Origin: Competibacter sp963695105
GTDB lineage: Bacteria; Pseudomonadota; Gammaproteobacteria; Competibacterales; Competibacteraceae
Reading direction: 5' to 3'
Assembly (NCBI GenBank): GCA_963695105.1
Contig: CAVOGC010000055.1
Coordinates: forward strand, 124,001 to 188,000
Length of the DNA stretch: 64,000 bases
The position numbers were made by a program, and so were the translations under genes. Under the pieces are notes generated by a model. The model had not been told where the DNA came from, did no database searches, and saw only the letters and a list, made by a program, of their open reading frames with translations. Below are positions 38,587 through 48,114 of the stretch, one piece after another. The number at the start of each line of letters is the position of its first letter. The first letter of the stretch is position 1.

Positions 38587-38785
38587 GGCGGGTTTCCTGT
38601 GATGAACACGTAAGAACTTGAAGGGGCGGCACTATAGCAGAACCGGAGCAAAACCGGCCGACGGCGCGGGTTCGCCGTCACGCTTCAAACCGGCGCCGCC
38701 AGGAAAATTCGGAGCGATGGCGCGCTAAGCCCGCCGGTCCGACCTAAGATGAAAGCACCACCAAAGAAAGATATGAGGATAACCC

Positions 38786-39652
38786 ATGTTACGCAGCATG
38801 ACCGCCTTTGCGCGTCAGGAGCAGTCCAGCACCTGGGGTACGATCACCTGGGAATTACGCTCGGTCAACCACCGTTATCTGGAAACCACCGTCCGCCTGC
38901 CGGAAACCCTGCGCGGACTGGAAGTGCCGGTGCGCGAGCGCATCGCCAGCGTGTTAAGTCGCGGCAAGGTGGAATGCACCCTCAAGCTGCAAGCCGCCGG
39001 CGCGACGCTGGCCGCGCTCACGCTGAACCGACCCCTGGTCGAACGCCTGCTGGACGTCGCGGCGGAGGTGGAACACCTGATGGGGCCGGGCACCGGCCTG
39101 CGCCTGGCGGACGTGCTGCGCTGGCCGGGCGCGGTCAACGAGGCCGAGCCGGACCTGGACGAAGTCCGACTTGCCATTCTCGACTGCCTGGACGTGGCGT
39201 TACGGGATCTGGTCGTCACCCGGGAACGGGAAGGCCAGCGCACCGCCGACCTGCTGCGGCAGCGCTGCGACGCCATGCGGGTCCAGGTCAAGCAGGTACG
39301 CGCCCGCCGGCCCGAGGTGCTGGCTCGTTGGCGCGACAAACTGCTGAACCGGCTGGCCGATATCCCGGTCGACGCCGACACCGGCCGCCTGGAACAGGAA
39401 CTGGCGCTGATCGCCCAGCGTCTGGACGTGGACGAAGAACTCGACCGGCTGGACACCCATCTCGATGAGATTCAGGCCGTGTTCGAGCGCGAGGAGGCGG
39501 TCGGCCGGCGGCTGGATTTCCTGATGCAGGAACTCAACCGGGAAGCCAATACCCTGTCCTCGAAATCCGCCGACGCCGACACCACTCGCGCCGCGGTCGA
39601 ACTGAAGGTGCTGATCGAACAGATGCGGGAACAGGTGCAGAACATCGAGTAG
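38786..39652 (+). CDS. yicC: YicC family endoribonuclease
   Basis: A 288-residue YicC-like protein, MLRSMTAFARQE being the standard start, with WELRSVNHRYLE, GKVECTLKLQ, and a C-terminal DUF1732 part (LDFLMQELNREANTLSSKS, then EQMREQVQNIE). The family was recently described as a metal-dependent endoribonuclease that helps small RNA turnover. A GAGG ribosome binding site precedes ATG 38786. It faces away from rph, its usual neighbour. Confidence 0.92.
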   Translation: MLRSMTAFARQEQSSTWGTITWELRSVNHRYLETTVRLPETLRGLEVPVRERIASVLSRGKVECTLKLQAAGATLAALTLNRPLVERLLDVAAEVEHLMGPGTGLRLADVLRWPGAVNEAEPDLDEVRLAILDCLDVALRDLVVTREREGQRTADLLRQRCDAMRVQVKQVRARRPEVLARWRDKLLNRLADIPVDADTGRLEQELALIAQRLDVDEELDRLDTHLDEIQAVFEREEAVGRRLDFLMQELNREANTLSSKSADADTTRAAVELKVLIEQMREQVQNIE

Positions 39653-39717
39653 GATTTCGCGCCGTTTCAGGCTGTCCCGCGCTTCACTCCAAGACTGACC
39701 ATGCCGATCCAGAACGC

Positions 39718-40015
39718 TTGGGAGCCGGGGGGCTGCCGCCGAGGCGGGCGGCCCAGCCGAGCATGGCGGGATCTCGGGCCGAATTCCGGGAACGCTTGGC
39801 GCGGTTGGAGCCGGGACCGGGAAACCGGCTGAAAGATCGGACGAACCTGTTGTCCGACGGCCAGCGCCAAGCGGTCAGCCTGCTGATGGTTACCCCGCGC
39901 CCTGCAAAAATCCTGCTGCTGGACCAACACATCGCCCGCTCGACCCCAAAACGGCGGCGTTCGGCGAGCGGGCGGAACCGGCGGTTACAGCGAGCGAGCG
40001 CTGGCTTTGCGAAAC
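39718..40015 (+). pseudogene. Relic of an ABC transporter ATP-binding protein
   Basis: The 330-bp gap between yicC and thrH carries clear remains of an ABC ATPase. In one frame, EFRERLARLEPGPGNRLKDR is followed by NLLSDGQRQAVSLLM and ILLLDQHIA, which match the signature (LSGGQ) and Walker B (LLLDEHTA) regions of a branched-chain-amino-acid-like ATPase. The next conserved piece, LDPKTAAF, is read in the neighbouring frame (near 39937-39962). Signature Gly is Asp, and Walker B Glu is Gln, so the protein could not work. The N-terminal Walker A part is missing. It overlaps the end of thrH slightly at its right side. Confidence 0.65.
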
Positions 40016-40593
40016 TGGCCGCGCAGTTCCTCGAAGGTCCGCGCCACCGGGAATTGCGGGAACTCGTCGATGACGTTTTGCGGCGGCCGAAACAGGATAC
40101 CGGCCTCGGCCTCCGCCAGCATCGCGGTGTCGTTGTAGGAATCGCCGGCGGCAATCACCCGGAAGTTGAGCGCGTGGAAAGCCCGCACCGCCTGCCGCTT
40201 GCCGTCGGCCTGCCGCAACACATAGTTGACGACCCGGTCATCGACCACCTCCAACCGGTGGCAGAACAAGGTCGGCCAACCCAGTTGCCGCATCAACGGC
40301 ATGGCAAACTCGTAAAAGGTATCCGACAGAATCACCACCTGAAACCGCTCGCGCAGCCAGTCCAGGAATTCGCGCGCCCCCTCCAGCGGTCCCATGTTGG
40401 CGATCACCCGCTGGATATCGGACAACTTCAAACCGTTCTCATCCAGCAGTCCCAGCCGCCGCCGCATCAACTGATCGTAGTCGGGAATGTCGCGGGTGGT
40501 CAGTCGCAACGCCTCGATACCGGTGCGCTCGGCGACGTTGATCCAGATTTCCGGAACCAGGACCCCTTCCAGGTCCAGGCAAGCGAGTTCCAT
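39985..40593 (-). CDS. thrH: ThrH-type phosphoserine phosphatase/homoserine phosphotransferase
   Basis: A 202-residue HAD-superfamily enzyme close to Pseudomonas ThrH. ACLDLEGVLVPEIWINVAE has the nucleophile Asp of the DLEG motif (Glu replaces the usual third residue), VVILSDTFYEFAMPLM is the second motif and IAAGDSYNDTAMLAEA the metal-binding third. ThrH transfers a phosphate from phosphoserine to homoserine or releases it. I chose ATG 40593 (MELACLDLEG); extra upstream codons in the open frame do not fit the family. Confidence 0.9.
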   Translation of the reverse strand: MELACLDLEGVLVPEIWINVAERTGIEALRLTTRDIPDYDQLMRRRLGLLDENGLKLSDIQRVIANMGPLEGAREFLDWLRERFQVVILSDTFYEFAMPLMRQLGWPTLFCHRLEVVDDRVVNYVLRQADGKRQAVRAFHALNFRVIAAGDSYNDTAMLAEAEAGILFRPPQNVIDEFPQFPVARTFEELRGQFRKASARSL

Positions 40594-40724
40594 GAGAGCC
40601 CCCTGTGGCTCCGCCGCGGGCACGGCGGGCGTTGTCGTTAGCAAAATCGTCACAATCGGCGTAACGCTACCCGGTTTGCCGTCATGACCGCAATAGTTGC
40701 CGCGCCGCGTCGCCCTCCGCGCCC

Positions 40725-41531
40725 TCACGCCTGGCGCGGCGCCTCATCCTCGGCGATCAGTTCGGCCAACTGCTCGGTGTTGAGCCGCAACCGCAGCGCC
40801 AGCACGTTGATCAGATCAATCGCCGCCTTGGGATTCTGTTCCAGGAACGGCATGAAATCCTGGCGGTGGATCATCAGCAGGTCGCAAGGCGTCAAAGTGA
40901 TCGCGGTCGCCGAGCGGCCCCGGCCATCGAGCATCGCGATCTCGCCGACGATCTCGCCCGGCCCTACCGCGCCCAGCACGATTTCCCGCCCTTCCCGGTT
41001 GGTCACGCTGACTTTCAACCGCCCCTTCAGGACCACGCACATCTCCGCGCCCGCATCGGTTCTTTCGAACACCACATGCTGGGCAGGCAACGTCATCACC
41101 CGCGACAAGGCGACGATCTTCTCCAAATGACTGGGGGACAGGTTGCGAAACAGAAAGCTCTTCTTGAGCGCCTGGTGCTTGTGCGGCGTCGGCGCCGGTC
41201 CTTCCCGGGTCACCCCCAAGGCCAGCACGCCGTGCAATTGACTGGCGATCAACGGTCGTTTGATGCAAACATGTTCCGGTCCAAACCGCGAGTTGGCCGA
41301 AGCGAAAATGACATCGGTGTCGGCGGTATCGACCCGCCGATATTCGTTCCAGGCCGCGATGGCCACCGGATCGTCGGCGTTGACGAGCAGAATATCGGCC
41401 AATTCATGACCACTGCTCGCCATGAGATAGGTGCACTCGTTGTTGCTGGCCACCGACAGGATATTGCGAATCATCCGGCAATCTTTTTCCATGAATCCGA
41501 TCACCTTCACGGTCATCGTGTTCGCTGCCAT
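40725..41531 (-). CDS. Cyclic nucleotide-binding domain protein with receiver-like N-terminus
   Basis: A 268-residue protein. Residues 1 to about 115 resemble a degenerate response-regulator receiver: VKVIGFMEKDCRMIRNIL, DILLVNADDP (the phospho-acceptor-like position) and CIKRPLIASQLHGVL where a receiver has its conserved Lys-Pro. Residues about 130-250 form a cyclic nucleotide-binding fold with VLKGRLKVSV, VGPGEIVGEIAMLDGRGRSATA (the phosphate-binding cassette) and DLLMIHRQDFMPFL. There is no DNA-binding helix-turn-helix at the end, so it is a sensor or adaptor rather than a Crp regulator. AGGGGG precedes ATG 41531 at normal distance. Confidence 0.75.
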   Translation of the reverse strand: MAANTMTVKVIGFMEKDCRMIRNILSVASNNECTYLMASSGHELADILLVNADDPVAIAAWNEYRRVDTADTDVIFASANSRFGPEHVCIKRPLIASQLHGVLALGVTREGPAPTPHKHQALKKSFLFRNLSPSHLEKIVALSRVMTLPAQHVVFERTDAGAEMCVVLKGRLKVSVTNREGREIVLGAVGPGEIVGEIAMLDGRGRSATAITLTPCDLLMIHRQDFMPFLEQNPKAAIDLINVLALRLRLNTEQLAELIAEDEAPRQA

Positions 41532-41649
41532 GGCTTCACCCCCTAACCATATGCTGTTGCACGCTGTCGCTTGACGCGCCACCCGCTTCCGCCCGGCCGG
41601 CGGTGGCCAGCTCCGGCATCCCCGGCTCCAGCGCGGGCCAGGGCGCGGG

Positions 41650-41678
41650 ACTATAATTAATTTCATATCATCGGACAA
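41650..41678 (-). promoter_or_regulatory. Candidate sigma-70 promoter for the cNMP-binding gene
   Basis: Read on the minus strand, TTGTCC (41673-41678) and TATAGT (41650-41655) are 17 bp apart, in a clearly AT-rich patch about 120 bp before ATG 41531. The same patch is the only AT-rich part of the divergent gap, so the rightward TAXI gene may use it too. Confidence 0.45.
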
Positions 41679-41863
41679 AGTGTCTCTTATAAATAGCATA
41701 ACTCCCGACACCGCCGGTTGTTTCACCAGCGCGCCGGCCGGTTGCCGCCACAACGACACCTGGGGTCACGACCGCCGTGGCGTCTGGGTGGATCGCGGCC
41801 ATGGCGCCGCACTCACGCGCGACTGACCTCCGCTCCCCACGACCCTACTTGGCGATCCTTCTC

Positions 41864-42862
41864 ATGAAAAGACTGCTCATGCTCAGCCTCTGTCTGTGTC
41901 TCCTCCCGCTGGCCGACCCGGCGCGGACGCAGGAATCCCCACCGCCGCCCGCCGCCGCCACCGCCGCCGCCGCCGAACTAAGCCTGATGACTGGGCGCGA
42001 GGCCGGCACTTACTACCAGATAGGCCGGGACCTGAAAAAACTGGCCGGTCGCCACCGGATCGATCTCGACGTGATTCCCTCGGCTGGCTCGCTGGAAAAT
42101 ATCTTCAAGGTTTATGAATACCCCTTGATCCAGCTCGGCCTCAGCCAGTTTGACACGCTGAGCCTGATAGCGATGCAGGCCGCCGTCGGCGACGACGCGG
42201 ATGCCGAGGAATTGCGGAATGTCGTCAACTCCATGCAACTGGTGCTGCCCTTGTACCAGGAAGAAATCCATGTGCTGGCCAAGTCGCCCGAGATCAAGCA
42301 ATTCGCCGACCTGAACGGCAAGAAGGTGGCGATGGGCGATGTGGTCAGCGGCACCTATGGCACCGCCTCGATCCTGCTGGAGCTATTTCAGATCAAACCG
42401 GCCGCGCAACTGGAGCTGGATGCGGTCGCCGCCCTTGACGCCCTGCGCCAGGGGCAGGCGGACGCGATGATCTACGTGGTCGGCGCGCCGGCCCGGCTGT
42501 TCGCCCGCCCGTTCGAAACTGGCGAGCAACCGCATCTGGTCTCCGTGGCGATTCCGAAAAACACGGCCAAAGACGATGTCTTTCAGTCTTTCTACCAGGC
42601 GGCCACGATCCCGGCCGGCACCTACGACTGGCAAGATCAGGACGTCGCCACCCTGACGGTCGGAACCGTGCTGTTCACCAGCGACAAGGAACCGGACGAA
42701 GACCGCTGCCGGACCATCGGCCGTTTCGCCAGAATGGTGTACGACAACCTGGACTGGCTGCGTGGTAACGGCCACCCCAAATGGAAAAGCGTGACCATCG
42801 ACCGCGAAGCGCTGCTGAAAGCGCCGCACCTGTCACCCTGCGTCGCGCAGGCGTTTAAATAG
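41864..42862 (+). CDS. TAXI family TRAP transporter solute-binding protein
   Basis: A 332-residue secreted protein with a signal peptide (LLMLSLCLCLLPLADPARTQ) and a TAXI-type fold: LMTGREAGTYYQIGRDLKKLAG is the family opening (the TG....TYY stretch), followed by VIPSAGSLENIFKVYEYPLIQLGLSQ, VAMGDVVSGTYGTASILLEL and DALRQGQADAMIYVVGAPA. These proteins bind small organic acids for TRAP transporters, but no TRAP membrane gene lies nearby, so it may work with a remote permease or signal with a receptor. ATG 41864 is preferred, since the signal peptide begins there. Confidence 0.85.
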   Translation: MKRLLMLSLCLCLLPLADPARTQESPPPPAAATAAAAELSLMTGREAGTYYQIGRDLKKLAGRHRIDLDVIPSAGSLENIFKVYEYPLIQLGLSQFDTLSLIAMQAAVGDDADAEELRNVVNSMQLVLPLYQEEIHVLAKSPEIKQFADLNGKKVAMGDVVSGTYGTASILLELFQIKPAAQLELDAVAALDALRQGQADAMIYVVGAPARLFARPFETGEQPHLVSVAIPKNTAKDDVFQSFYQAATIPAGTYDWQDQDVATLTVGTVLFTSDKEPDEDRCRTIGRFARMVYDNLDWLRGNGHPKWKSVTIDREALLKAPHLSPCVAQAFK

Positions 42863-42870
42863 GGTTCACA

Positions 42871-42896
42871 AAAAACCGGCGCCTTGGCGCCGGTTT
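42871..42896 (-). terminator. Rho-independent terminator, likely bidirectional
   Basis: AAACCGGCGCC (42873-42883) pairs exactly with GGCGCCGGTTT (42886-42896). On the minus strand the stem is followed by a run of T (complement of AAAAAA from 42870), so it is best placed to end the phoX transcript. It also lies 8 bp past the TAXI gene stop. Confidence 0.85.
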
Positions 42897-42958
42897 CATG
42901 CCCCATTTCGGGACGGAGACGGCATCAGGCCGGAATCGCAAACGGCCCGTCTCCCGTC

Positions 42959-44842
42959 TCACTTGAACCGCGGCAGGCCACCGATATAACCGACATCGGC
43001 CTTTTTCAGCTCGATCATGGGAGTGAGCCGCTCCTTGAGCGCCGGGTCGATCGAACCCGGGAAATCGCCCGCATGCTGGTAGTTGCTCATGATGTAGGCG
43101 AACCCGTTCAGATTATCGACCGCCTGCAAGCCGGTGGATTCGGCGCCCGCCGGGATGGACAGGATCCGCGCCAGCTTGCCGGTATCCACATGATAGGCCC
43201 ACAGGAAATTGTTGATGTGAGCGCCGCTGTCCTCGCCGATGAACAAGACGCGCATCTTTTCGGAGAACTTGAGGTTGTCCGGACTGGCAATTTTATCCAC
43301 CGCGCAGGTGTTGCCCACGGTGTCCTTGGCGATGTCATCGCCCACCACCAGCGCCTTCATGTCGGTCGCTACATAGTCGCTGTCGATCGATCCCCCCGCG
43401 GCATCCTTCCGGCCACCGCCGAAGTTGAGTTCGTAGACCGCGCCGCAGCCGTTTTTCGGCAAACGGATGTCATCCCGCACCGTGGCATCGGCGCTCGGTT
43501 CCATGCCCGAACGCATCCGGGTCATCGCCGCATACACTTTCTTGTCCTTGGCGTTGACCGTCACCCCTTCGAATTTCTCAAACTCGGTGGTGGCGCCAAC
43601 ATAAGCGGCGTAACGGCGCGTTTCCAGGAAAGCCGCCGCCTTTTCCATGCCAGGCTTGACGCGCAACCATTCCACCGTCGCTTTCTCATGACCGGCCTTG
43701 ATCTTGACGAAGCCCGCCGTGTCCTGATCGGTGGCGTCAAAGATGTCGCTGAACCGGATGTTGTCCTGATTGACCATCTTGTCCAGTTCGGCATCGGTGG
43801 CGCTGCCCAGCTTGTGCCAAGTCAGGGTAGCGCCGCCGCCGTTGGCGTCGCTGGTCTGGTTCCACTTGGCGGCGTACAGGGTGCCCATCGATAGATCGCC
43901 CGCCTTGTCGGCCACAAACATGGTCAACACCGTATAGGTGCCGTCATCGCCCTGGTAGGTGGTGCGCTGGTCCGGCATCACCTGAACCAATTCGCGCGAA
44001 ACCCGGCCCAGAACGCGGTGCTTGACAACACTGGTGGCGCCGTCGGCCTCAACGGTGACTTCCGGGGTCAAGCCATAGTTGTAGGGCTTGGCGGTGATCG
44101 TGTCACCAAAGTAGGCGTTCATCGAAAACAGCTCCGCCAGGTAGCTGTCCGCGCCGAATTTCTCGGCGCAGGTGTTGGTTTCCAGGCATCGAGCATCCGG
44201 TTCGTACTCCTCGCTGCCCAGATGGGTGTTCCAAGGCGACAGTGAACCCGCGCAAGGTATCCACAGACCCCGAACTCCCGACATATCGATGTTTTTCAAG
44301 GCCACCATGCTGAGATCGCCGGTGTTTTTGTCCTGGTCGATAGTGGACAGTTTCATCGCCATCGGCGCCTTGCCATACATGTTGAGCGGCGGCGCCGAAC
44401 TGTCGACCGACACATACTCAAAGTGGGTCACCAGGTAGAGGGGATTGCCCCCGAGCCCGGTAGCCGGCGAGCCATCGACCTTGAGCAGGGAGTTGGAATC
44501 CGGCGTGTTGGCGATAAAAGGGTTACCATTGATATCGGGCAGTACGTTGCCGTTCACGTCGTAGACTTGGCCACCGGTCACTCCGGTGATGGTATCCAGA
44601 CTACTGTAGAGCGGTTTGAAGTTTAGCGCCGAGGTTTGCTGCGTCCCATCGCTATAAGTCACCGTAACCTGGGAGGTGGTGTAAGCCTTGGCGCGTTCCT
44701 CATCGGTGGCAGGCGCCATCATGCTGCTAAATTCCAAGGATTTTATAGAAACGGGCGCAGTAATATCGTTACTATCGTCGCCATTGCAGGCAGTCAAACC
44801 CAACGCGGACAGCACCGCCACCGTGAGCAGTTTCATTTTCAT
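42959..44842 (-). CDS. PhoX-type (DUF839) phosphatase, predicted lipoprotein
   Basis: A 627-residue protein with a lipoprotein signal (MKMKLLTVAVLSALGLTAC, lipobox LTAC). The rest fits the DUF839/PhoX family of calcium-dependent alkaline phosphatases: LVTHFEYVS in place of the usual NHE motif, RVSRELVQVM, GTLYAAKWN, MRSGMEPSAD, and NLKFSEKMRVLFIGEDSG (the DN..FS/GEDS motif). It would be anchored in the outer membrane facing the periplasm and release phosphate from esters. The short family motif NHEY is not evident, so the phosphatase activity is less sure than the fold. Confidence 0.78.
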   Translation of the reverse strand: MKMKLLTVAVLSALGLTACNGDDSNDITAPVSIKSLEFSSMMAPATDEERAKAYTTSQVTVTYSDGTQQTSALNFKPLYSSLDTITGVTGGQVYDVNGNVLPDINGNPFIANTPDSNSLLKVDGSPATGLGGNPLYLVTHFEYVSVDSSAPPLNMYGKAPMAMKLSTIDQDKNTGDLSMVALKNIDMSGVRGLWIPCAGSLSPWNTHLGSEEYEPDARCLETNTCAEKFGADSYLAELFSMNAYFGDTITAKPYNYGLTPEVTVEADGATSVVKHRVLGRVSRELVQVMPDQRTTYQGDDGTYTVLTMFVADKAGDLSMGTLYAAKWNQTSDANGGGATLTWHKLGSATDAELDKMVNQDNIRFSDIFDATDQDTAGFVKIKAGHEKATVEWLRVKPGMEKAAAFLETRRYAAYVGATTEFEKFEGVTVNAKDKKVYAAMTRMRSGMEPSADATVRDDIRLPKNGCGAVYELNFGGGRKDAAGGSIDSDYVATDMKALVVGDDIAKDTVGNTCAVDKIASPDNLKFSEKMRVLFIGEDSGAHINNFLWAYHVDTGKLARILSIPAGAESTGLQAVDNLNGFAYIMSNYQHAGDFPGSIDPALKERLTPMIELKKADVGYIGGLPRFK

Positions 44843-45130
44843 CGCGCCTCTCCATATTGATCAAATCTGGGATAATGATCCGCCGAGATTGCCTGCATAT
44901 GACAAAAACGCGACGCCTTGATGACCCGAAAGCACGACGACGCCAAACCCATGTATCCACCCGCAGCCGACGGTGATGGGAGCGACCTCCGCCAGCGAAC
45001 ATCGATGTAACCTGCATTTCACAAAAAACCAGCGGCTCCTTGTGACTCTTTCCAAGGTTCCCCGCATGGTCTAAAGTTGACCTGTCAAGCGATCGGCAAC
45101 ATTGACTCGCTGGAGGAACTAAATCAAGTC

Positions 45131-46855
45131 ATGGCCAGCATTCCCAACGATGTCGTCACCCAGTCCAGCGGCCAACTGATCGGGCTAGCCAGACAGCTCG
45201 TCATGCACCATCTTCTCGACGAGGCTGACGCGCTGAAGGCTTTCGAGCAGGCGCGCAAGCAAAATATCCCTTTCGTCGCCTACCTGATCGAAAATAAGCT
45301 GGCGCGCGACAAGGATATCGCCCGCGTCGCCGCACGCAGCTTCAACCTGCCGCTGTTCGACATCGAGACGCTGGAGCTCGACAAAACCGTCGTGCGCCTG
45401 GTCGAGGAAAAGCTGCTTCGCCAACACCACGCCCTGCCATTGCACAAACGGGGCCGGCGGCTGTTCGTGGGCTTAAGCGATCCCACCAACCCGCGGGTGC
45501 TGGAAGACATCAAATTCCAGACCCGGTTGGACATCGAACCAGTGGTCGTGAGTGGGCTACAACTGGCCAAGGTGCTCGATGCCGCCGTCGAGTCGTCGGC
45601 GTCAGTCATGGTCGATCAAGAAATCGGCGACCTCGACTTCAGTAGCGAGAGCAATTCCGCCAGGGTTGAAACACTGACTCAAGCCGACGCCGACGATGCG
45701 CCGGTGGTACGATTTGTCAACCAGGTCATCCTCCAGGCCGTCAATCGCGGCGCTTCCGACATCCACTTCGAACCTTACGAAAAAACTTACCGGGTGCGCC
45801 TGCGCCAGGATGGCATGCTGGACGAGCTCTACAAACCTCCGGTCTCGATGGCGCCGCGGTTGGCCGCGCGCCTGAAGATCATGGCTCAACTCGACATCGC
45901 CGAACGCCGGGTGCCGCAGGACGGGCGGCTCAAGCTGTACCTGACCAAACAGCGAGCCATCGACTTTCGCGTCAACACCATGCCCACCCTTTGGGGCGAA
46001 AAGGTGGTGCTGCGCCTGCTCGACCCCACCAGCGCCCAGATCGGCATCGAAGCCCTCGGTTATGAGGATCACCAGAAGGAACTGTTTCTCAAGGCGATTC
46101 AAAGACCGCAAGGCATGGTGCTGGTGACCGGACCCACCGGCAGCGGCAAGACCGTATCGCTGTACACGGGGCTCAACATCCTGAATACGGCGACGGTCAA
46201 CATTTCCACCGCCGAGGACCCGGTGGAAATCAACCTGCCCGGCGTCAATCAAGTCAACGTCAATCCCAAGGTCGGCATGACCTTCGCCAATGCCCTGCGC
46301 GCCTTCCTGCGCCAGGACCCGGACATCATCATGGTCGGCGAGATCCGCGACCTGGAAACCGCCGAGATTGCCATCAAGGCCGCCCAGACCGGCCACATGG
46401 TGTTGTCCACCGTGCACACCAACAGCGCGCCACAGACCCTCAACCGTCTGGTGAACATGGGGGTGGCGCCCTATAACATCGCATCCAGCGTGACGCTGAT
46501 CATCGCCCAGCGGCTGGCGCGCCGACTGTGCGTCCATTGCAAGGAAGAAGTGCGCATTCCGCCGGAGGAACTGATCAACCAGGGTTTTCTTGAGAGCGAA
46601 CTGAAGGATCTGATCGTCTTTAAAGCCGTCGGCTGCGGCCAATGCAACCACGGCTACAAGGGCCGGGTCGGGGTCTACGAAGTGATGCCGGTTTCCGAGC
46701 AAATCGGCCGGATCATCATGGAAAGCGGCAACGTGCTGAAAATCGCCGAGCAGGCACGCCTGGAAGGTGTCAACGACTTGCGCCGGTCGGGTCTGAACAA
46801 GATCCGCGCCGGCGTCACCACCCTCGAAGAAATCAACCGAGTGACAACGGATTAA
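45131..46855 (+). CDS. pilB: Type IV pilus assembly ATPase PilB
   Basis: A 574-residue secretion ATPase that powers pilus extension. The N-terminal MshEN/T2SSE domain (DIETLELDKTVVRLVEEKLL) is followed by GASDIHFEPYEK, the Walker A GPTGSGKTVSLYTGL, the Asp box FLRQDPDIIMVGEIRD, the His box TGHMVLSTVHTN, and the tetracysteine zinc site (CVHCKEE ... CGQCNHGY). I chose ATG 45131, 10 bp after GGAGGAACT, over a TTG 54 bases upstream. It is the first of pilB-pilC-pilD-coaE-zapD on one strand. Confidence 0.95.
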   Translation: MASIPNDVVTQSSGQLIGLARQLVMHHLLDEADALKAFEQARKQNIPFVAYLIENKLARDKDIARVAARSFNLPLFDIETLELDKTVVRLVEEKLLRQHHALPLHKRGRRLFVGLSDPTNPRVLEDIKFQTRLDIEPVVVSGLQLAKVLDAAVESSASVMVDQEIGDLDFSSESNSARVETLTQADADDAPVVRFVNQVILQAVNRGASDIHFEPYEKTYRVRLRQDGMLDELYKPPVSMAPRLAARLKIMAQLDIAERRVPQDGRLKLYLTKQRAIDFRVNTMPTLWGEKVVLRLLDPTSAQIGIEALGYEDHQKELFLKAIQRPQGMVLVTGPTGSGKTVSLYTGLNILNTATVNISTAEDPVEINLPGVNQVNVNPKVGMTFANALRAFLRQDPDIIMVGEIRDLETAEIAIKAAQTGHMVLSTVHTNSAPQTLNRLVNMGVAPYNIASSVTLIIAQRLARRLCVHCKEEVRIPPEELINQGFLESELKDLIVFKAVGCGQCNHGYKGRVGVYEVMPVSEQIGRIIMESGNVLKIAEQARLEGVNDLRRSGLNKIRAGVTTLEEINRVTTD

Positions 46856-46860
46856 CCGCC

Positions 46861-48102
46861 GTGGCCAAACAATCGACGCTGGCGAAAGCCAAGAAAAAAG
46901 ACGAAGAGCTGACTTTCAAATGGGAAGGCACCGACAAACGCGGCGTCCGAGTCAAGGGCGAGCTGCGGGGTGTCCACCAGAACCTGATCAAGGCCGAACT
47001 GCGCCGGCAGGGCATCATCCCGCTGAGCGTCAAGAAAAAGGCCAAGCCGCTGTTCACCGTCGGCGACAATATCGTTCCCAAGGACATCATGCTGTTCACC
47101 CGCCAACTGTGCACCATGCTGAGCTCCGGCATCGCCGTGGTACAGGCCCTGGACATGGTCGGACACAGTAACCGCAAGACCAAGGTCAAGGAACTCGTTC
47201 TCGACGTCAAGGCCGAGGTGGAAAGCGGCACCGCGCTTTCCAAGGCGTTCGCCAAGCATCATCTGTACTTCAACGACCTGTACTGCAGCCTGGTGCATGC
47301 CGGCGAGGAAGCCGGCGTACTCGAGGTGCTGCTCGACAAGATCGCGACCTATCTGGAAAAGTCCGAGGCGCTGAAGGCCAAGGTCAAAAAAGCGCTCACC
47401 TACCCAGCGATCGTCTTGGTGTTCGCCTTTGTCGTCACCGCCATTCTGCTGATCTTCGTCATTCCGACCTTCGAAGATCTGTTCAAGGGTTTCGGCGCGG
47501 AACTGCCAGCCCTGACTAAATTTGTCATCGAATTGTCGGCGGTTTTCCAAGAATACTGGTATCTCATTCTGGGCACGCCGGTTGTAGTCGTGGTCGGGTT
47601 TCTGGAAGCGCGCAAGCGCTCGCGCACCTTTTACCAATGGCTGGACCGCATGGTCCTGCAAATGCCGCTGATCGGCGACCTGGTCGCCACTTCGGCCAAC
47701 GCCCGCTTCGCCCGTACCCTGTCCACCCTGTTCAGCGGCGGCGTGCCGCTGGTGGACGCCATGCTCAGCGTGGCCGGGGCCACTGGCAACTACGTCTACG
47801 AAAAAGCAGTGCTGGACATGCGCGACTCGGTCTCCATCGGCCAGCAACTGAACTTCGCCATGCGCCAGAGCAGCCTGTTTCCCGACATGGTGGTCCAGAT
47901 GGTGGCCATCGGCGAGGAAGCCGGTTCGCTGGGTGACATGCTGGCCAAGGTCGCCGATTTCTACGAGGCGGAAGTGGATCAGAAGGTCGATACCCTGACC
48001 ACCATGATCGAACCGCTGCTGATGGCTTTCCTGGCCGGCGTGGTTGGCACACTGGTCATCGCCATGTACCTGCCGATCTTCAAACTGGCCTCGGCGGTCT
48101 GA
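46861..48102 (+). CDS. pilC: Type IV pilus inner-membrane platform protein PilC
   Basis: A 413-residue GspF/PilC protein that couples PilB to the growing pilus. It has two T2SSF repeats: MLFTRQLCTMLSSGIAVVQALDM ending in a membrane segment (AIVLVFAFVVTAILLIFVI), and a second (FARTLSTLFSGGVPLVDAML ... AMRQSSLFPDMVVQMVAIGEE) with the last segments near the C-terminus. The start is GTG 46861 (MAKQSTLAKAKKK), five bases after the pilB stop. Confidence 0.95.
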   Translation: MAKQSTLAKAKKKDEELTFKWEGTDKRGVRVKGELRGVHQNLIKAELRRQGIIPLSVKKKAKPLFTVGDNIVPKDIMLFTRQLCTMLSSGIAVVQALDMVGHSNRKTKVKELVLDVKAEVESGTALSKAFAKHHLYFNDLYCSLVHAGEEAGVLEVLLDKIATYLEKSEALKAKVKKALTYPAIVLVFAFVVTAILLIFVIPTFEDLFKGFGAELPALTKFVIELSAVFQEYWYLILGTPVVVVVGFLEARKRSRTFYQWLDRMVLQMPLIGDLVATSANARFARTLSTLFSGGVPLVDAMLSVAGATGNYVYEKAVLDMRDSVSIGQQLNFAMRQSSLFPDMVVQMVAIGEEAGSLGDMLAKVADFYEAEVDQKVDTLTTMIEPLLMAFLAGVVGTLVIAMYLPIFKLASAV

Positions 48103-48114
48103 CGGCGGCCCGCG

